From NCBI RefSeq assembly GCF_000820515.1, contig NZ_JXDG01000005.1:1-64000 (forward strand): DNA of 64,000 nt, given 5' to 3'. How positions within the stretch are numbered: the stretch's first letter is position 1; each line of letters begins with the position of its first letter. Under the pieces are notes generated by a model that was given only the letters and a program-made list of their open reading frames with translations, ran no database searches and was not told the DNA's origin. This stretch comes from Pseudomonas batumici (lineage in GTDB: Bacteria; Pseudomonadota; Gammaproteobacteria; Pseudomonadales; Pseudomonadaceae). A program made the position numbers and the translations under genes. Of the stretch, positions 14,649 to 27,515 are shown in pieces.

Positions 14649-16311
14649 GGGGGGCCTCCAGCACGATGCGTCCGCTGGAGCAGGCGGCCGTCGCATTGCG
14701 GAAGGCGAAGTGGAGTTTGCTGCGTTCGCGGTCGAAGCGCAGGCTCAGTTCGAGCCGGTCGCCCGGGCGTACCAGTTGCTGGAACTTCAGCACTTCCATG
14801 CCGGCGAATTTCGCCGGCAGGTCGAGCAATTGCCGGCCCAGGTCCAGCGCCCAATCCACCTGCACCACCCCGGGCAATACCGGTGTCACCGGGAAATGCC
14901 CGCTGAAATAGGCCAGGTCCGGCGGCACTGCCAGTTGCAACAGCCATTCATCGTCGTCTGCCTGCCGGGCCAGCACCTCGGGTCCTTTGGGGCGCGGGGC
15001 GCGGAGCAAGGCTTCGACTTCCGCCTGGGGCAATTTCCCCTGGGCATTGAGCGGCAACTGGCGCAGCAGGCGCCAGCGGCGTGGCAGGGCCAGGACTTCG
15101 CAGTGTCGCAGCAGGTGCTGGCGCAGGCCGTCGGTCAACGCGCGTCGGCCCTGATTGCGCAAGGCATGCAGGCCATCCTCGCTGAGCACCAGCAAGGCCC
15201 CCAGGTAAGCGCGGTTTTCCTGGACCACGGCCAGGCGCGCCTCGGCGACCCAGGCATGTTCCACCAGGGCCTTTTCCAGCATCGGCAGCGAAATGCGTTT
15301 TTCTTCCAGCTTGACGATGCGGTCCAGCCGCCCCAGCAGTTCGAAACGGCCGTCGGCCTCGAAGCGCGCCGCGTCGGCGGTGTGCTCGACATGGCCGGCG
15401 GGCAGGTAGGGCGAGGCCACGCGCAAGGCGCCGTCGCTGTCCTGGGTCAACTGCACATCGGCGAACGGCTGCCACAGCGAATCGCCCTGGCGCCAGGCAA
15501 TGCCGCCGGTTTCCGAGCTGCCGAAGATTTCCGTCGGCCATTGCCGCAAGCGTTGCTGCAGGCTGGACGCGGCCTCGGGCGGGAGTGCGCCGCCGGAGGA
15601 AAACACCCGACGCACCTGACTCAAGGCCGGCCAGTCGAGGTTGTCGCCCATGCGCTTGAGCAGGGCCGGGCTGGCGACCCAGGCGAACTGCGGGTGTTCA
15701 CGGCTGGCGCACTGGAGGTCTTCGGGGAAGGCCAGTTGCTTGCGCACAAAGGTACGGCCGGCGCACAGCGGCCAGAGCACGCGGAACAGCAAACCGTAGA
15801 TATGCTGGGTGGCGACGCTGCCGATGAGGCAGGCCTGGTCGAGGTCGGCGCCCCAGAGCTGCTCCAGGGCCAGGACTTCATTGGCCAGCTGGCGCAGGCT
15901 TTTGTCGATGCGCTTGGGCTCGCCGCTGGAGCCGGAAGTGCACAGGCTCAGGCGGCAGGTATCCAGGTCGAGTTCGGCGCGGTCCAGGGGCTCGGCGTAG
16001 AGCGCTTCGAGAGCGGCGCTGTCGGTCAGCCACAGGTCGACGTCCGCCGCCCAGCGTTGGCGGGTCTGCTCTTGCAGGTCCGCGGGCAACAGCACCCGAA
16101 CGCCGGCGCGCCAGGCGCCGAGCAGGGCAATCGCCAGCTCCCCGGCATCTTCCAGGTACACGGCGATATGTTTTACTCCGCGCGCGCGCAAGCCGGCCGC
16201 CAGGCCCAGGGCCCGTTGCGACAGCTCGCTGTGATCCAGCGGCGGATCGAAGGTGACCGCACGCGGTCCGTGCGACTTGAGCAACAGTTGCTCAAGGTTT
16301 ATCCAGTTCAT
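14641..16311 (-). CDS. Fusion of aryl/acyl-ACP adenylating ligase with C-terminal hotdog dehydratase (ApeH-ApeI-like)
   Basis: A 556-residue protein. Residues 1 to about 430 form an ANL-family ligase: the P-loop [33 protein letters not shown], the hinge region [16 protein letters not shown] and a C-terminal [11 protein letters not shown] with the adenylation Lys. From about residue 447 a second domain appears, with [18 protein letters not shown], the hotdog dehydratase signature (H-F-P-x-x-P-x-x-P-G). The ligase would load the aryl acid onto an ACP and the dehydratase would act with the stand-alone enzyme at 3929-4387. In the E. coli and Xenorhabdus systems these are, as I recall, separate genes. 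ATG 16311 overlaps the upstream stop as ATGA. Confidence 0.9.
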   Translation of the reverse strand: MNWINLEQLLLKSHGPRAVTFDPPLDHSELSQRALGLAAGLRARGVKHIAVYLEDAGELAIALLGAWRAGVRVLLPADLQEQTRQRWAADVDLWLTDSAALEALYAEPLDRAELDLDTCRLSLCTSGSSGEPKRIDKSLRQLANEVLALEQLWGADLDQACLIGSVATQHIYGLLFRVLWPLCAGRTFVRKQLAFPEDLQCASREHPQFAWVASPALLKRMGDNLDWPALSQVRRVFSSGGALPPEAASSLQQRLRQWPTEIFGSSETGGIAWRQGDSLWQPFADVQLTQDSDGALRVASPYLPAGHVEHTADAARFEADGRFELLGRLDRIVKLEEKRISLPMLEKALVEHAWVAEARLAVVQENRAYLGALLVLSEDGLHALRNQGRRALTDGLRQHLLRHCEVLALPRRWRLLRQLPLNAQGKLPQAEVEALLRAPRPKGPEVLARQADDDEWLLQLAVPPDLAYFSGHFPVTPVLPGVVQVDWALDLGRQLLDLPAKFAGMEVLKFQQLVRPGDRLELSLRFDRERSKLHFAFRNATAACSSGRIVLEAPHA

Positions 16312-16853
16312 GCGTGGCCTCTTACCCGTTGTCGTACCAGCCACTCAATGGCAAACAGCAAGCCCATCAGTCCGTAGGAGATCAGGCCGGTGTACAACAT
16401 CCACCAACTCAGCGGCGCCCAGACGGTCAGGGCGGCGGCGATCAGGCCGTTACAGAGAAAGAACAGGCTCCAGATCCGGGTCACCTGCCTCGTATAGTTG
16501 ATCGCCGCGTCCGGCAGTTGCGGTTCCCTAAGGCGGGCCAACCGCTCGACCACCGGCGGGCCGAATTTCAGGCTCAGGCCAAACAGGCCGAGCATGAAGG
16601 CGCTGATCAGCACCGGGTACCAGCGCAGCAGCAACGGGCTGTTCAACAGCGCCAGCAGGCCGCAGAACGCGATGGCGAACAGGGCCATCCACAGGCTGCC
16701 GGGCCGCCGTTCGCCGGTCAGGGCACGGGCCAGCCACAGGCCGCCGAGCAACAGCCCGAACTGCCAGGGGGCGAAGTGCTCCATGCCGAAATACACTGCA
16801 AAGGGGTACAGCAGGCCCGCCAGCAGCAGACCCAGGCCGATCAGGCGTTTCAT
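16308..16853 (-). CDS. COG4648-type integral membrane protein of the aryl polyene cluster
   Basis: A 181-residue inner-membrane protein with about five or six hydrophobic segments (e.g. LIGLGLLLAGLLYPFAVYFG, LWMALFAIAFCGLLALL, YPVLISAFMLGLFGLSL, SLFFLCNGLIAAALTVW). The cytosolic or periplasmic loop LREPQLPDAAINYTRQVT is conserved in this group. Its function is unknown; it is a regular member of APE clusters next to the ACPs and ligase. It is coupled on both sides by ATGA overlaps. Confidence 0.83.
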   Translation of the reverse strand: MKRLIGLGLLLAGLLYPFAVYFGMEHFAPWQFGLLLGGLWLARALTGERRPGSLWMALFAIAFCGLLALLNSPLLLRWYPVLISAFMLGLFGLSLKFGPPVVERLARLREPQLPDAAINYTRQVTRIWSLFFLCNGLIAAALTVWAPLSWWMLYTGLISYGLMGLLFAIEWLVRQRVRGHA

Positions 16854-17104
16854 GCGGCCGGTTGCACCAGGCGAAAGACCGCCTCGACCACATCGTTGAC
16901 GGTACGCACCGACTTGAATTCCTCGGCGGCGATTTTCTTGCCGGTCTGACGCTTGATGTGGTCGATCAGGTCCACGGCATCGATGCTGTCGATTTCCAGG
17001 TCCTGGTACAGGTTGCTGTCCAGGTTGACGCGCGCGGGTTCCAGTTCGAAGAGTTCGACCAGGGCATCGCGCAGGGTGCTGAAGATATCCTCACGGGTTT
17101 GCAT
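16850..17104 (-). CDS. Acyl carrier protein (second ACP of the cluster)
   Basis: An 84-residue acidic helical protein. The phosphopantetheine attachment Ser lies in DLEIDSIDAVDLIDHI (about residue 39). The preceding motif is NLDSNLYQDLEID instead of the usual DLGLDS. Having two ACPs is normal in APE clusters: one is thought to carry the aryl starter or growing chain, the other to take part in lipid transfer. The stop is ATGA-coupled to the membrane protein gene; 9 nt separate it from the upstream ACP. Confidence 0.93.
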   Translation of the reverse strand: MQTREDIFSTLRDALVELFELEPARVNLDSNLYQDLEIDSIDAVDLIDHIKRQTGKKIAAEEFKSVRTVNDVVEAVFRLVQPAA

Positions 17105-17113
17105 GGTACGGCC

Positions 17114-17389
17114 TCACTCTGCCTGTTTTGCCGTGACGAAAGCCGCAAGGCTGGCCACGTTGGAGAAATGGTCGCGGGTGTCCTTGGCGTCCGCATCGAT
17201 CTTGATACCGTAGCGTTTCTGGATCGCCAGGCCGAGTTCGAGGGCGTCCACCGAGTCCAGGCCCAGGCCTTCGCCGAAGAACAGGGTTTGCTCGTTGCCG
17301 ATGTCTTGCGCGCTGATGTCTTCCAGGCCCAGGGCCTCGATGATCAGTTCCTTGATCTCAAGCAGCAGGGCGGGGGTTGGATCGCTCAT
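17114..17389 (-). CDS. Acyl carrier protein (first ACP of the cluster)
   Basis: A 91-residue ACP with the attachment Ser in EGLGLDSVDALELGLAIQ (about residue 46) and a preceding GNEQTLFFGEGLGLDS typical of the APE-type ACP. The flavour differs from the neighbouring ACP (84 residues, EIDSIDAVDL), so the two are probably not interchangeable. The start at 17389 lies 32 nt inside the end of the acyltransferase gene. Confidence 0.93.
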   Translation of the reverse strand: MSDPTPALLLEIKELIIEALGLEDISAQDIGNEQTLFFGEGLGLDSVDALELGLAIQKRYGIKIDADAKDTRDHFSNVASLAAFVTAKQAE

Positions 17390-18155
17390 CTGAGGCGAGC
17401 TCCTTAATAAAGTAATGGTGCAGATAATCGTTCAGTTTGCGCGAGGCCCGGGGCGTGGGGCCCAGCGCGGCAAAGCTTTGTGGGTCTATATCGGCGCCGA
17501 CATGGAAACTGAAGTGCACGCGGCGTCGGGGTATGCGATACCAGGGTTCGGCCTTGGTCAGGGTGGTAGGACTGACCTTGATCACCACCGGTGTGATGAT
17601 TCTCGCACCGCGCAGGGCAATCGCGGCGGCGCCGCGATGAAAGGCCGGTGCCGCGCCCGGCGTGGTCCGGGTGCCTTCGGGGAAGACGATCAGGGTCTGG
17701 CCGTCTTGCAGGGCGCCGGCGGCGGCGTCGAGCATGTCGATGCTGCCGTTGTTGCTGATGTATTCGGCGGCGCGCACGGGCCCGCGGGTAAAGGGGTTTT
17801 GCCAGAGGCTCTGCTTGACCACGCAGTTGGTATGGCGCACCAGGCCGATCAGGAACACCACGTCGATCAGCGACGGGTGGTTGGCGATGATCATCTGGCC
17901 AGGGCGTCCGAGTTTCTCCGCACCGATGACTTCATAGGTCAGTACGCCGGTGCGGGCCATGAAGCGGATGAACAGCCAGGAAAGCCGGCTGATCGTTTGT
18001 CGTGCGCGCAGGCGCTGACGTTCGGCATCGCCCGGCAGGCAGCTGAGCAAGGGCAGGATCACCAGGCGCAGGCACAGGCCGCTCAACCCGAAGAGGGCGA
18101 AGCTCAGGGCGGTGGCCAGCAAGCGCCAGTAATAGGCGTCGCGGCGCTTGCTCAT
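17358..18155 (-). CDS. 1-acyl-glycerol-3-phosphate-type acyltransferase (LPLAT)
   Basis: About 265 residues. It has one membrane helix near the N-terminus (LATALSFALFGLSGLCLRLVIL). The catalytic H-x-x-x-x-D motif is in IANHPSLIDVVFLIG and the substrate-binding FPEGTRTTPG follows about 100 residues later: the PlsC-family pattern. It is a second acyltransferase in the cluster, probably making or loading the lipid part of the polyene. ATG 18155 overlaps the chain-length factor stop as ATGA and is preferred. Upstream in-frame ATGs at 18176 (GGAA nearby) and 18191 would add 7 or 12 residues. Confidence 0.87.
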   Translation of the reverse strand: MSKRRDAYYWRLLATALSFALFGLSGLCLRLVILPLLSCLPGDAERQRLRARQTISRLSWLFIRFMARTGVLTYEVIGAEKLGRPGQMIIANHPSLIDVVFLIGLVRHTNCVVKQSLWQNPFTRGPVRAAEYISNNGSIDMLDAAAGALQDGQTLIVFPEGTRTTPGAAPAFHRGAAAIALRGARIITPVVIKVSPTTLTKAEPWYRIPRRRVHFSFHVGADIDPQSFAALGPTPRASRKLNDYLHHYFIKELASDERSNPRPAA

Positions 18156-18871
18156 GGTCGGCGTTGCCAGTTCCATACCCGGTTTTTCCATACGTGTCGG
18201 CAAGTGGGGTGTTGGCCCAACAGGGTACGCAATAGATCGAGGGCATGGGGCCACTGGGTCGGGTTGGGCTCGTCCTGGCCGCTTTCGAGGGACAGTTGCC
18301 ACTCGTCGCCTGGCGTCAGTAGCAGGCCGAGGGCATAGGGGAACGGCACGTCGTCGATCCAGCGGTGGTAGGCCTCGGGCGGTTGCTCTTCGGCGATCAC
18401 CAGCAAGACCGCGGGCGCCCCTTCATCGAGCAGCGCGGCGGCTTCGAGGATGCCATGCTCCAGGCCGTCGCCGTTGGCGGCCAAGGCGGTCATTTCGCAG
18501 GTCGAGCCACGCAGGATCGACCACAGGCCAATCACTGCGTTGTGCACCGAGAGGCTGAACTGGGTGGGTGACAACGGCTGGTCGGCGGCCAGGTCGCAGA
18601 GGATTTCGAAGGTACGTGGGGTTTCGCCGTGCCGGGAGATGAACACCAGCGGCAGTTGTGCGTGTCCCTCGGCCAGTGGCCAGCCGACGCTGAACGCCAT
18701 GCGCGCCAGGCGGCTGAGACGGCGGCGCTGCATGGCCGGCAGGAAGGACACGTCCGGTGCCGCATCGCTGGGCGTGGGGATGCCGGGCTGGCGGCTCCAG
18801 GCCTGCCAGTCGTCCACACTTTCCAGGCCCGGAGCCCAGGCGCGCCATTGGGCGATGTTGAAGTTGATCAC
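18152..18871 (-). CDS. Beta-ketoacyl synthase-like chain-length factor (ApeC-like)
   Basis: A 239-residue protein of the truncated ketosynthase family (Ketoacyl-synt_2). It covers the N-terminal KS half only, with PAMQRRRLSRLARMAFSVG and SLSVHNAVIGLW, where a true KS would carry its catalytic Cys region; no Cys is present there. It should pair with the full KS at 4384-5580 to form the KS/CLF that sets polyene length. It is the first gene of the 20-gene operon, and about 360 nt of AT-richer DNA lies upstream of it. Confidence 0.88.
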   Translation of the reverse strand: MINFNIAQWRAWAPGLESVDDWQAWSRQPGIPTPSDAAPDVSFLPAMQRRRLSRLARMAFSVGWPLAEGHAQLPLVFISRHGETPRTFEILCDLAADQPLSPTQFSLSVHNAVIGLWSILRGSTCEMTALAANGDGLEHGILEAAALLDEGAPAVLLVIAEEQPPEAYHRWIDDVPFPYALGLLLTPGDEWQLSLESGQDEPNPTQWPHALDLLRTLLGQHPTCRHVWKNRVWNWQRRP

Positions 18872-19047
18872 TGAATGTCTTCCCGCCCCTGCGGGCTTCC
18901 TTGAACGCCATGGTTGATCCCTGAACCCCTACCAACCCTGGTGTGGCGCTACGGCCGAGTGGCGCGCATTATCCCGGTGCGCAAGGCCTGTAGCAAATTT
19001 TTGGTTACATTTTGCTCGATTAAATTGACGAAATGCGAGCGGACTGA

Positions 19048-19105
19048 TGTCAGCTGGCTATTATTCGTATTTTTTTTGATACGTCTGTCAGCGATTTCGT
19101 ATTTT
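19048..19105. promoter_or_regulatory. Repeated operator-like motifs in the spacer between the polyene operon and the ParA-like gene
   Basis: The 18872-19232 spacer contains no gene I trust. Its AT-rich centre holds two direct copies of a composite motif: TGTCAGC (19048-19054 and 19086-19092), each followed by TTCGTATTTT (19064-19073 and 19096-19105). The half-motif distances differ (9 and 3 nt between halves). The spacer is divergent, so the repeats could serve the polyene operon (start 18871), the ParA-like gene (start 19233) or both. No regulator can be named. Confidence 0.35.
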
Positions 19106-19232
19106 GCTGGGAAAGTGCTCGGCCTGAGTGAGGTTATTGCGATGGGCGGCGTAGTACTCGTCCCAGCAAGGTGGCGCGGCAGCGGTCAAGCCCTCTACAC
19201 TCGGTCATTCATTGATACACGGAGGTCTTGTC

Positions 19233-20006
19233 ATGCGGCGTGTGGTGTTCAATCAGAAAGGCGGGGTCGGCAAGTCGAGCATTGCCTGCAACTTGGCGGC
19301 TGTCAGCGCCAGCGAGGGCTATCGGACCCTGCTGGTGGATCTCGATGCCCAGGCCAACTCCACGCAATACCTCACCGGGCTGACCGGCGAGGAGATTCCC
19401 ATGGGTATCGCCGACTTCTTCAAGCAGATCCTGTCGTCCGGGCCGTTCTCGAAGAAAAACCAGGTGGATATCTACGAGACGCCCTTCGACAACCTGCACG
19501 TGATCACCGCCACGGCCGAACTGGCGGACCTGCAGCCCAAGCTTGAGGCCAAGCACAAGATCAACAAGCTGCGCAAATTGCTGGACGATTTGTCGGAGGA
19601 TTACGACCGGATTTACCTGGATACGCCGCCGGCGCTGAATTTTTATGCGGTTTCTGCGTTGATTGCAGCCGATCGTGTATTGATTCCCTTCGATTGCGAC
19701 AGTTTCTCCCGGCAGGCGTTGTATGGCCTGCTGGCCGAGATCGAAGAGTTGAAGGAAGACCACAACGAAGACCTGCAAGTGGAAGGGATCGTGGTCAACC
19801 AGTTCCAGGCGCGGGCGAGTCTGCCGCAGCAGATGCTCGACGGCCTGATCGCCGAGGGCTTGCCGGTATTACCGGTGTACCTCGCCAGTTCGGTGAAGAT
19901 GCGCGAGTCCCATGAGGCGAACCAACCGCTGATCCACTTCGATCCGCGGCACAAGCTGACCCAGCAGTTCGTCGAGCTGCACGCGCTGCTGGAGCACAAC
20001 GCCTGA
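19233..20006 (+). CDS. ParA/MinD-family ATPase (orphan)
   Basis: A 257-residue protein with deviant Walker [18 protein letters not shown], switch [12 protein letters not shown], and [14 protein letters not shown] as the Walker B region. The [17 protein letters not shown] segment ([13 protein letters not shown]) matches Pseudomonas ParA-like proteins. No parB partner lies beside it, so it is not the chromosome-partition pair; orphans position other cargo or have unknown roles. The start at 19233 follows GGAGGTCTTGTC, a strong ribosome binding site; the in-frame ATG seven codons upstream lacks one. The gene converges with trxC, 18 nt apart. Confidence 0.88.
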   Translation: MRRVVFNQKGGVGKSSIACNLAAVSASEGYRTLLVDLDAQANSTQYLTGLTGEEIPMGIADFFKQILSSGPFSKKNQVDIYETPFDNLHVITATAELADLQPKLEAKHKINKLRKLLDDLSEDYDRIYLDTPPALNFYAVSALIAADRVLIPFDCDSFSRQALYGLLAEIEELKEDHNEDLQVEGIVVNQFQARASLPQQMLDGLIAEGLPVLPVYLASSVKMRESHEANQPLIHFDPRHKLTQQFVELHALLEHNA

Positions 20007-20024
20007 CCCGCCTTTGCGCGGGCC

Positions 20025-20459
20025 TCAGAGACCTTGGCTGCGCAGCCAGGCCAGCAACTGCGGTAGCGGGAAGGCGCCGCTCTGGCGCGCCACTTCCTGG
20101 CCGTTTCTGAACAGGATCAGGCTGGGGATCGAGCGAATCCCCAGCTGTGCCGACAGCTGCGGATTGGCCTCGCTGTCGAGCTTGGCCAGGCGGCACTTGC
20201 CGGCCAACTGCGCCGCCGCCTGTTCGAACACCGGCGCGAAGGATTTGCACGGTCCGCACCAGTCCGCCCACACGTCCACCAGCAACGGCAGGTCGCCCTT
20301 GATCTGGCTGGCGTAGTCGCCCTGTTTCAATTCGAACGGTTTATCCAGCAGGACCGCGGCCTTGCAGCGCCCGCATTTCGGCTGGTCGCCCAGGCGCTCG
20401 GCGGGGATGCGGTTGAGGCCGTTGCAATGGGGGCAGGGGATCAGTAGTGGTTCGGACAT
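20025..20459 (-). CDS. trxC: Thioredoxin 2 (zinc-containing)
   Basis: A 144-residue protein with an N-terminal zinc finger of two CxxC pairs (CPHC at residues 9-12, CGRC at about 29-32) followed by a thioredoxin domain with active site WADWCGPCKSFAP and cis-Pro region IRSIPSLILF. This arrangement is diagnostic for TrxC, the oxidative-stress-linked cytosolic thioredoxin. GGAG lies 8 nt before the ATG. The 180 nt upstream (20460-20639) shows no gene. Confidence 0.95.
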   Translation of the reverse strand: MSEPLLIPCPHCNGLNRIPAERLGDQPKCGRCKAAVLLDKPFELKQGDYASQIKGDLPLLVDVWADWCGPCKSFAPVFEQAAAQLAGKCRLAKLDSEANPQLSAQLGIRSIPSLILFRNGQEVARQSGAFPLPQLLAWLRSQGL

Positions 20460-20639
20460 AAGGGGGCTCCAGGGAAGTGGCCAATACCCCCTTATCTGGA
20501 GCTGGGTGCGGGTTTTATCAAGCCTTGTTGCATACCCTCACATTTTCAACCGTCGGCGTTCGACCCGGGAATCTAGTCAGGGAGAACGCACCGTCAGTCG
20601 GATTGGCGCTATAGCAAATTGCGATACATCTGAGCCTGC

Positions 20640-22142
<1,503 letters not shown>

Positions 22143-22202
22143 TTAGCCGGCGGGCGCCAGCGGCGTCATGCAAACCACATGAGCGCCGCGTTTTTTCAGG
22201 TC

Positions 22203-25553
<3,351 letters not shown>

Positions 25554-25589
25554 AGGTACCGGTCAAGCAGCGTAAAGAAAGTGGGCAGT

Positions 25590-27332
25590 TTAGAGGAAGA
25601 GACCCGGACCCGGGCGACTTCCTTCGGGGAATCTGACGCCGACTTTGGCGATCTTGTTCCCGTCCATGACGGCAACGGTCCAAAGTGTGTTGTTCCACTC
25701 CACCTGGTCGCCGACGATCGGCGCGCCCCCGACCTTGTGGGCGATGAAGCTGCCCAGGGGGGTATTCGGGTCCACGCCTTCGAGTTTCAGGCCATAGAGT
25801 GCCGAGACCGCGCCCAGCTGGGCGTCGCCTTCGAGCACGAAGTCGCCGAAGAAGCGCAGGTCCAGCCCGCGCTGCGGCGCCTGGCTGAAGAGCTTGCCGA
25901 GGGCCGGCAGGTTGTGTTCGTGACCGATCACACAGAGCAGGTCATCGACTTCCAGGGTGGTACTACCCGACGGATGGAGCAGTTGCTGGCCGCGGAACAG
26001 CGCGGCGATGCGGGTGCCCTCGGGCATTTTCAGCTCGCGCAGGGCGGCGCCGATGCACCATTTTTCAGCCCCCAGGCGATAGATGAACAGCTCCCATTCG
26101 CTGGTGACATGCACTTCCAGGGCGGAGCGGGAGATGGGCGCGGGTTCCGGCGGGACCGTGACTTTCAGCAGCTTGGCCACCCACGGCAGGCTGGTCCCCT
26201 GCACCAGCAGCGAGACCAGCACGATAAAGAACGCCAGGTTGAAGTACAGCTGCGCATGGGGCAGGCCGGCCATCAGCGGGAACACCGCGAGAATGATCGG
26301 GACCGCGCCGCGCAGGCCAACCCAGGAAATGAAGGCCTTCTCCCGGCCATGGAAGGCCCGGAACGGCAACAGGCCGAACAGCACCGACAGCGGGCGGGCG
26401 AACAGGATCATCCACAGGGCCAGGCCCAGGGCTGGCAGGGCGATGGGCAGCAGGTCATGGGGCGTGACCAGCAGGCCCAGCACCAGGAACATGCCGATCT
26501 GCGCCAGCCAGGCCATGCCGTCGAGCATGTGCAGGATGCCGTGGCGGCTGCGCACCGGGCGGTTGCCGATCACCAGGCCGCACAGGTACACGGCGAGGAA
26601 GCCGCTGCTGTGCAGGGCGTTGGCCAGGGCGAAGACCACCAGGCCGCCGCTGATCACCAGGATCGGATACAGGCCGTTGGCCAGATTGATGCGGTTGACC
26701 AGTTGCAGCATCAGCCCGCCGCCGGCCAGGCCGATGATGGCGCCGATGCCGAACTCGCGAATCAGGTGGCCGAGCAGGCTCCAGTGCAGGCCGGTCTCGC
26801 CGCTGGCGAGCATGTCGATCAGGGTCACAGTGAGGAATACCGCCATCGGATCGTTACTGCCGGACTCGATTTCCAGGCTGGCGGTTACCCGTTCGTTCAG
26901 GCCCTTGCCGCCCAGCAATGAGAACACCGCCGCGGCGTCTGTCGAGCCGACGATGGCGCCGATCAGCAGGCCCTGGATGAGGTTCAGGTTGAACAGCCAG
27001 GCGGCGGCCATGCCGGTCAGGCCGGTGGTGATCAGCACCCCGACGGTGGCCAGCGACAGCGCCGGCCAGAGCGCCACGCGGAAACTTGCGACCCGCGTGC
27101 GCAGGCCGCCGTCGAGCAGGATCACGGCGAGGGCGAGGTTGCCCACCAGGTAGGCGGCGGGGTAGTTGTCGAAGATGATGCCGCCGCCGTCGACACCGGC
27201 GGTCATGCCTACGGCCAGGATGATCACCAGGATCGGGATGCCGAGGCGCGAAGACAGCGAGCTCACCAGGATGCTTGCGCCTACCAGCAACGCGCCGATC
27301 AAGAACAGGCTGTTGATGGTCGTCGCATTCAA
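25590..27332 (-). CDS. nhaP2: Potassium/proton antiporter of the CPA1 family with regulatory C-terminal domains
   Basis: About 580 residues (E. coli CvrA has 578). Some twelve membrane helices occupy residues 1-390, with [13 protein letters not shown] holding the ion-binding Asn-Asp of CPA1 exchangers and [15 protein letters not shown] conserved downstream. Residues about 400-480 form a TrkA-C-like domain and 490-575 a CorC/HlyC-like domain. I start it at TTG 27332: GGAG lies 8 nt upstream and the protein then begins [16 protein letters not shown], matching the MDATTI-type start of the family. An ATG 16 codons earlier has no ribosome binding site. Confidence 0.9.
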   Translation of the reverse strand: MNATTINSLFLIGALLVGASILVSSLSSRLGIPILVIILAVGMTAGVDGGGIIFDNYPAAYLVGNLALAVILLDGGLRTRVASFRVALWPALSLATVGVLITTGLTGMAAAWLFNLNLIQGLLIGAIVGSTDAAAVFSLLGGKGLNERVTASLEIESGSNDPMAVFLTVTLIDMLASGETGLHWSLLGHLIREFGIGAIIGLAGGGLMLQLVNRINLANGLYPILVISGGLVVFALANALHSSGFLAVYLCGLVIGNRPVRSRHGILHMLDGMAWLAQIGMFLVLGLLVTPHDLLPIALPALGLALWMILFARPLSVLFGLLPFRAFHGREKAFISWVGLRGAVPIILAVFPLMAGLPHAQLYFNLAFFIVLVSLLVQGTSLPWVAKLLKVTVPPEPAPISRSALEVHVTSEWELFIYRLGAEKWCIGAALRELKMPEGTRIAALFRGQQLLHPSGSTTLEVDDLLCVIGHEHNLPALGKLFSQAPQRGLDLRFFGDFVLEGDAQLGAVSALYGLKLEGVDPNTPLGSFIAHKVGGAPIVGDQVEWNNTLWTVAVMDGNKIAKVGVRFPEGSRPGPGLFL

Positions 27333-27468
27333 AGGCAGTACTCCAGGAAAGCTAGAAAGGCTGGGCGCGGACTGATCCATGCAGTCTGCGTGCCAGCGAT
27401 TCTAACCTGTTGAAATGTGCCGCTGTCAAAAGCTTTGGGGTTGAGTCGAGCGATGAGCGTTATCGGGT

Positions 27469-27498
27469 TGTGGCGAGCGGGCTTGCCCGCTCGCCACA
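27469..27498. repeat. Single perfect REP palindrome
   Basis: TGTGGCGAGCGGGC is followed after two T by its exact inverse complement, a 14-bp perfect hairpin. The core is the same as in the 458-593 REPIN. It sits 17 nt past the stop of the acyl-CoA dehydrogenase gene (minus strand) and may help end that transcript. The remaining 27333-27468 shows nothing else. Confidence 0.8.
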
Positions 27499-27515
27499 GG
27501 TCGTGTAGTCAGGGG

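Noticed and set aside
18914..19546. A 210-residue plus-strand frame upstream of the ParA-like gene
   Set aside because: It overlaps the real ParA-like gene in another frame, and its first half is the AT-rich promoter spacer.
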